Of a DNA stretch of 29,487 nucleotides, positions 27,164-29,487 are shown piece after piece (within the stretch, counting starts at the first letter, position 1; every line of letters starts with the position of its first letter). The notes under the pieces were generated by a model, which had not been told where the DNA came from, ran no database searches, and saw nothing but the letters and a program-made list of their open reading frames with translations. This DNA is from Ramicandelaber brevisporus (Eukaryota; Kickxellomycota; Ramicandelaberales; Ramicandelaberaceae). A program made the translations under genes and the position numbers. The stretch covers positions 1 to 29,487 of the forward strand of contig MU602686.1 in the NCBI GenBank assembly GCA_025201865.1, read 5' to 3'.

Positions 27164-28828
27164 ATGATACCATTTTCTCTTTTACTCTTACTTCTTACAA
27201 TCATACAAGGAGGTCTCACCGTCACCAACTCTTTCGGACAATATGTCGAGTTTGACAGACTTGGTGCTGCTCCTTCTCCCTGGGCTCTGGTTGGACCAGC
27301 GCCACTGGACCACCCCGTCAACCTCCAAGTCGGACTCAAGCAGCAGAACGTCGAGCAGTTCAATCATCGGTTCATGGAGATGAGCACGCCAGGTAATCCA
27401 AATTACCGCAAGCACATGAGTCGTGACGAACTGAATGCGATGCTGGCTCCCAAGGACGAGTCTGTGCAGATGGTGCTGTCCTGGCTCAAGTCGTTTGGCA
27501 TTGAAGGCACTCATGACAACCAGTGGATCAAGGCAGACGCGACGGTGGATCAGGCGCAGAGACTTCTTCAGACGCAGCTCAACACCTACCGCAGTGGCAT
27601 CAGCGATGTGACGACCATCCGCACGCTGGCATACAGTATCCCTCAGTCCCTCGTCGATCACGTCCGCATTGTGTCTCCAGTCAACTTCTTCGAGCCGGCC
27701 ATGTCACAGCCAATCATTACCATTCCATCACGGTCCACATTCCTTGCTGATACTGCTCCAGCAAGCTGCAACGACCAGGTAACACCAGAATGCATCCAGC
27801 AGCTCTATGGTCTTCCAACCGCCAAGGCAACTCAAAAGGGAAACACTGTCGCGATTCCCGGCTTCAAGGATGAGTTCGCTAACAAGGCTGACTTGGCCAA
27901 GTTTTTGGAGGATTTCCGTCCTGACCTGAAGCCAGCTCCAACTTTTAGTGAAATGTTCATTGATGGTGGAATGAATGACCAGAACAACCCAGGTCTCCAG
28001 GCAAACTTGCATGTACAAACTGTTATTGGATTGGCTAGCGACGTTCCTGTCACATTCGTATCAGTGGGTAGATCTGATATGACTGGGTTCATGGACGTGA
28101 TGAATCACCTGCTTGATCTGGCAAACCCGCCGTCAGTCATTAGCTTGGGCTATGGCTTCGACGAGGATAAAGTGAGCAAAGCGAGTGCCAACAACCTGTG
28201 CAATGCATTCCAACAGCTTGGTGCTCGAGGTGTCTCGGTGATTGTATCTTCTGGTGATGGTGGAGTGGGTGGGTTGCAGCCGTCCAACACTTGTAACAAG
28301 TTTGTGCCCACATTCCCAGCCAGCTGCCCACATGTGACAGCTGTTGGTGCAACGACTGGTGTCGATGAAACAGGAGCAAATTTATCAGCAGGTGGATTCT
28401 CCGCATACTTCGATCGGCCATCGTATCAAAGGAACGCGGTGAGCAAGTATCTTAATGCGCTTGACAACCAGTATCAGGACCTCTTTGAGCATGGAGGTCG
28501 TGCTTACCCCGATGTTTCAGCCCAAGGCATGAATGCCGTTATTGTTGTTGGTGGCGATCGTACCTTGGCGAAGGGTACCGGTTTTAGCGCATCAATCTTT
28601 GCTTCCGTGATTGCTCTCCTCAACGACGAGCTGATTAAAGCTGATAAATCAAAGCTGGGTTTCTTGAATCCACTCTTGTATAGTAATCCACATGCTCTGA
28701 ATGATATTACCGCTGGCAGCAATCCAGGTTGTGGAACTGATGGATTCTCAGCCGTAGCTGATTGGGACCCGGTTACTGGACTCGGCACTCCAAACTACGC
28801 GAAACTCAAGGCCGCTCTTGGTCTTTGA
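27164..28828 (+). CDS. Sedolisin-family (S53) secreted protein, predicted catalytically inactive
   Basis: Sedolisins such as fungal tripeptidyl peptidases are secreted acid proteases made with a prodomain. The ATG at 27164 opens a signal peptide (MIPFSLLLLLLTIIQGG), giving 554 aa, the usual family length. The prodomain (about 25-200) has VNLQVGLKQQNVEQF, MSTPGNPNYRKHMSRDEL and VDQAQRLLQTQLNTY. In the catalytic domain the family motif E-A-N-L-D reads QANLH (Q279, H283), and the nucleophile motif G-T-S reads GTG (G473, followed by FSAS). The oxyanion Asp is present (SSGDGG, D365), as are the calcium-site residues (NDITAG, D514; DWDPVTGLGTPN, D535). So the fold and calcium site look intact while Glu, Asp and Ser of the active site are all replaced. 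The frame is fully open, so it is not an obvious decaying pseudogene. S475 lies two residues from the expected serine and could be argued as a shifted nucleophile, but this would not restore Glu or Asp. Confidence 0.9.
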   Translation: MIPFSLLLLLLTIIQGGLTVTNSFGQYVEFDRLGAAPSPWALVGPAPLDHPVNLQVGLKQQNVEQFNHRFMEMSTPGNPNYRKHMSRDELNAMLAPKDESVQMVLSWLKSFGIEGTHDNQWIKADATVDQAQRLLQTQLNTYRSGISDVTTIRTLAYSIPQSLVDHVRIVSPVNFFEPAMSQPIITIPSRSTFLADTAPASCNDQVTPECIQQLYGLPTAKATQKGNTVAIPGFKDEFANKADLAKFLEDFRPDLKPAPTFSEMFIDGGMNDQNNPGLQANLHVQTVIGLASDVPVTFVSVGRSDMTGFMDVMNHLLDLANPPSVISLGYGFDEDKVSKASANNLCNAFQQLGARGVSVIVSSGDGGVGGLQPSNTCNKFVPTFPASCPHVTAVGATTGVDETGANLSAGGFSAYFDRPSYQRNAVSKYLNALDNQYQDLFEHGGRAYPDVSAQGMNAVIVVGGDRTLAKGTGFSASIFASVIALLNDELIKADKSKLGFLNPLLYSNPHALNDITAGSNPGCGTDGFSAVADWDPVTGLGTPNYAKLKAALGL

Positions 28829-29487
28829 AATTGTGCCTTTTCATGGCTCGTAACCACGCTCTCTTTCATACTTCTCTTTCCACCATTTTAACATGTTCTT
28901 GTTCATCTTAATAGGCTTAGTGCAGTGTCACCAGAAACGCACTCTTGCCTTGTGGTTGACAAAAAAGTAATACATACTCGAAGTTTAAAATGAACAGATA
29001 AAAACCAGAGAGATATACGTTGTTCTTTTAAGGGAGATAAGATGTCGTTCATGACCATTGGGGCAGCAGACAGGGTAACACGCTTTATTACGTAGAATAG
29101 CAGGGGATGGCCGATATCGTCAACAATTCACACCAGATACCACAGGTGGGCCAGACAAGTTGCTCAACTTTGCCTGAATATCGGCTTTTGCCAGCGACAA
29201 TATTCGACTTGATTTCGACGCTCACCTGCACATATTCCCGACCTTACTGCTGTCCACACTCGCTATTCTTGAACGTGCAATTCAATTCTCTCCAAACTGC
29301 GCAGAATCACTAATTCGATCATAATGACCATATTCCTCTTTAGAATCGAGATTCTGACTGAGTTAGCTGCCGAATCACATCAAGAAATGAATCATTTTAT
29401 ATTACATCGACATACCTCAAAGTGTGTCTTTGAGTGTTGATGTTGGTCGACTTGTGCGTCATTTGCATATTCACCAATATACGATCC
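28829..29487. other. Right-edge region without a gene
   Basis: Sequence downstream of the sedolisin gene. The first part is probably its 3' untranslated region. Only short open frames occur, none with a recognisable domain. No tRNA or repeat was seen. Confidence 0.4.

Overview
The window looks like nuclear DNA of a fungus, probably an early-diverging (zygomycete-type) lineage. A finer placement, for example Kickxellomycotina-like, is only a guess. The grounds are: compact protein-coding genes with few, mostly 5'-located introns; long Gln/Ser/Asn/His/Gly low-complexity tracts in regulatory proteins; many short microsatellites; pyrimidine-rich leaders; and a fungal gene set (PHO80/PCL-type cyclin, alpha-arrestin with PPxY motifs, Pkh-type PDK1 kinase without a PH domain, fungal-type sedolisin).

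Layout, left to right: SF3A3/Prp9 splicing factor (-); alpha-arrestin (+); mitochondrial 3-hydroxyisobutyrate dehydrogenase (-); a membrane RING-H2 protein (+) whose frame is broken by one in-frame TAG; Aurora kinase (-) with a 5' coding intron; GDP-mannose pyrophosphorylase (+); PDK1/Pkh kinase (+); PCL/PHO80-like cyclin (-); a 3.4 kb stretch with no convincing gene; UTP7/WDR46 (+); two tandem F-box-like paralogs (-); and a sedolisin-family (S53) secreted protein (+). Most neighbours are arranged as divergent or convergent pairs, and no operon-like or metabolic cluster is visible. The genes are mostly housekeeping functions: splicing, nutrient-transporter turnover, valine catabolism, mitosis, cell-wall mannose supply, growth signalling and ribosome assembly. 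The last ~6.5 kb looks more lineage-specific.

The most noteworthy observations are as follows. (1) The sedolisin homolog keeps the fold signatures, the oxyanion Asp and the calcium-site residues, but has Gln, His and Gly where the catalytic Glu, Asp and Ser belong, so it reads as a secreted pseudopeptidase. (2) The RING gene carries a single in-frame TAG between a signal/TM segment and the RING part. (3) The two F-box-like paralogs are strongly diverged but share 26 identical nucleotides over their start codons. (4) A TGCA-dense non-coding block lies upstream of UTP7. No tRNA, rRNA, CRISPR array or intact transposon was recognised.
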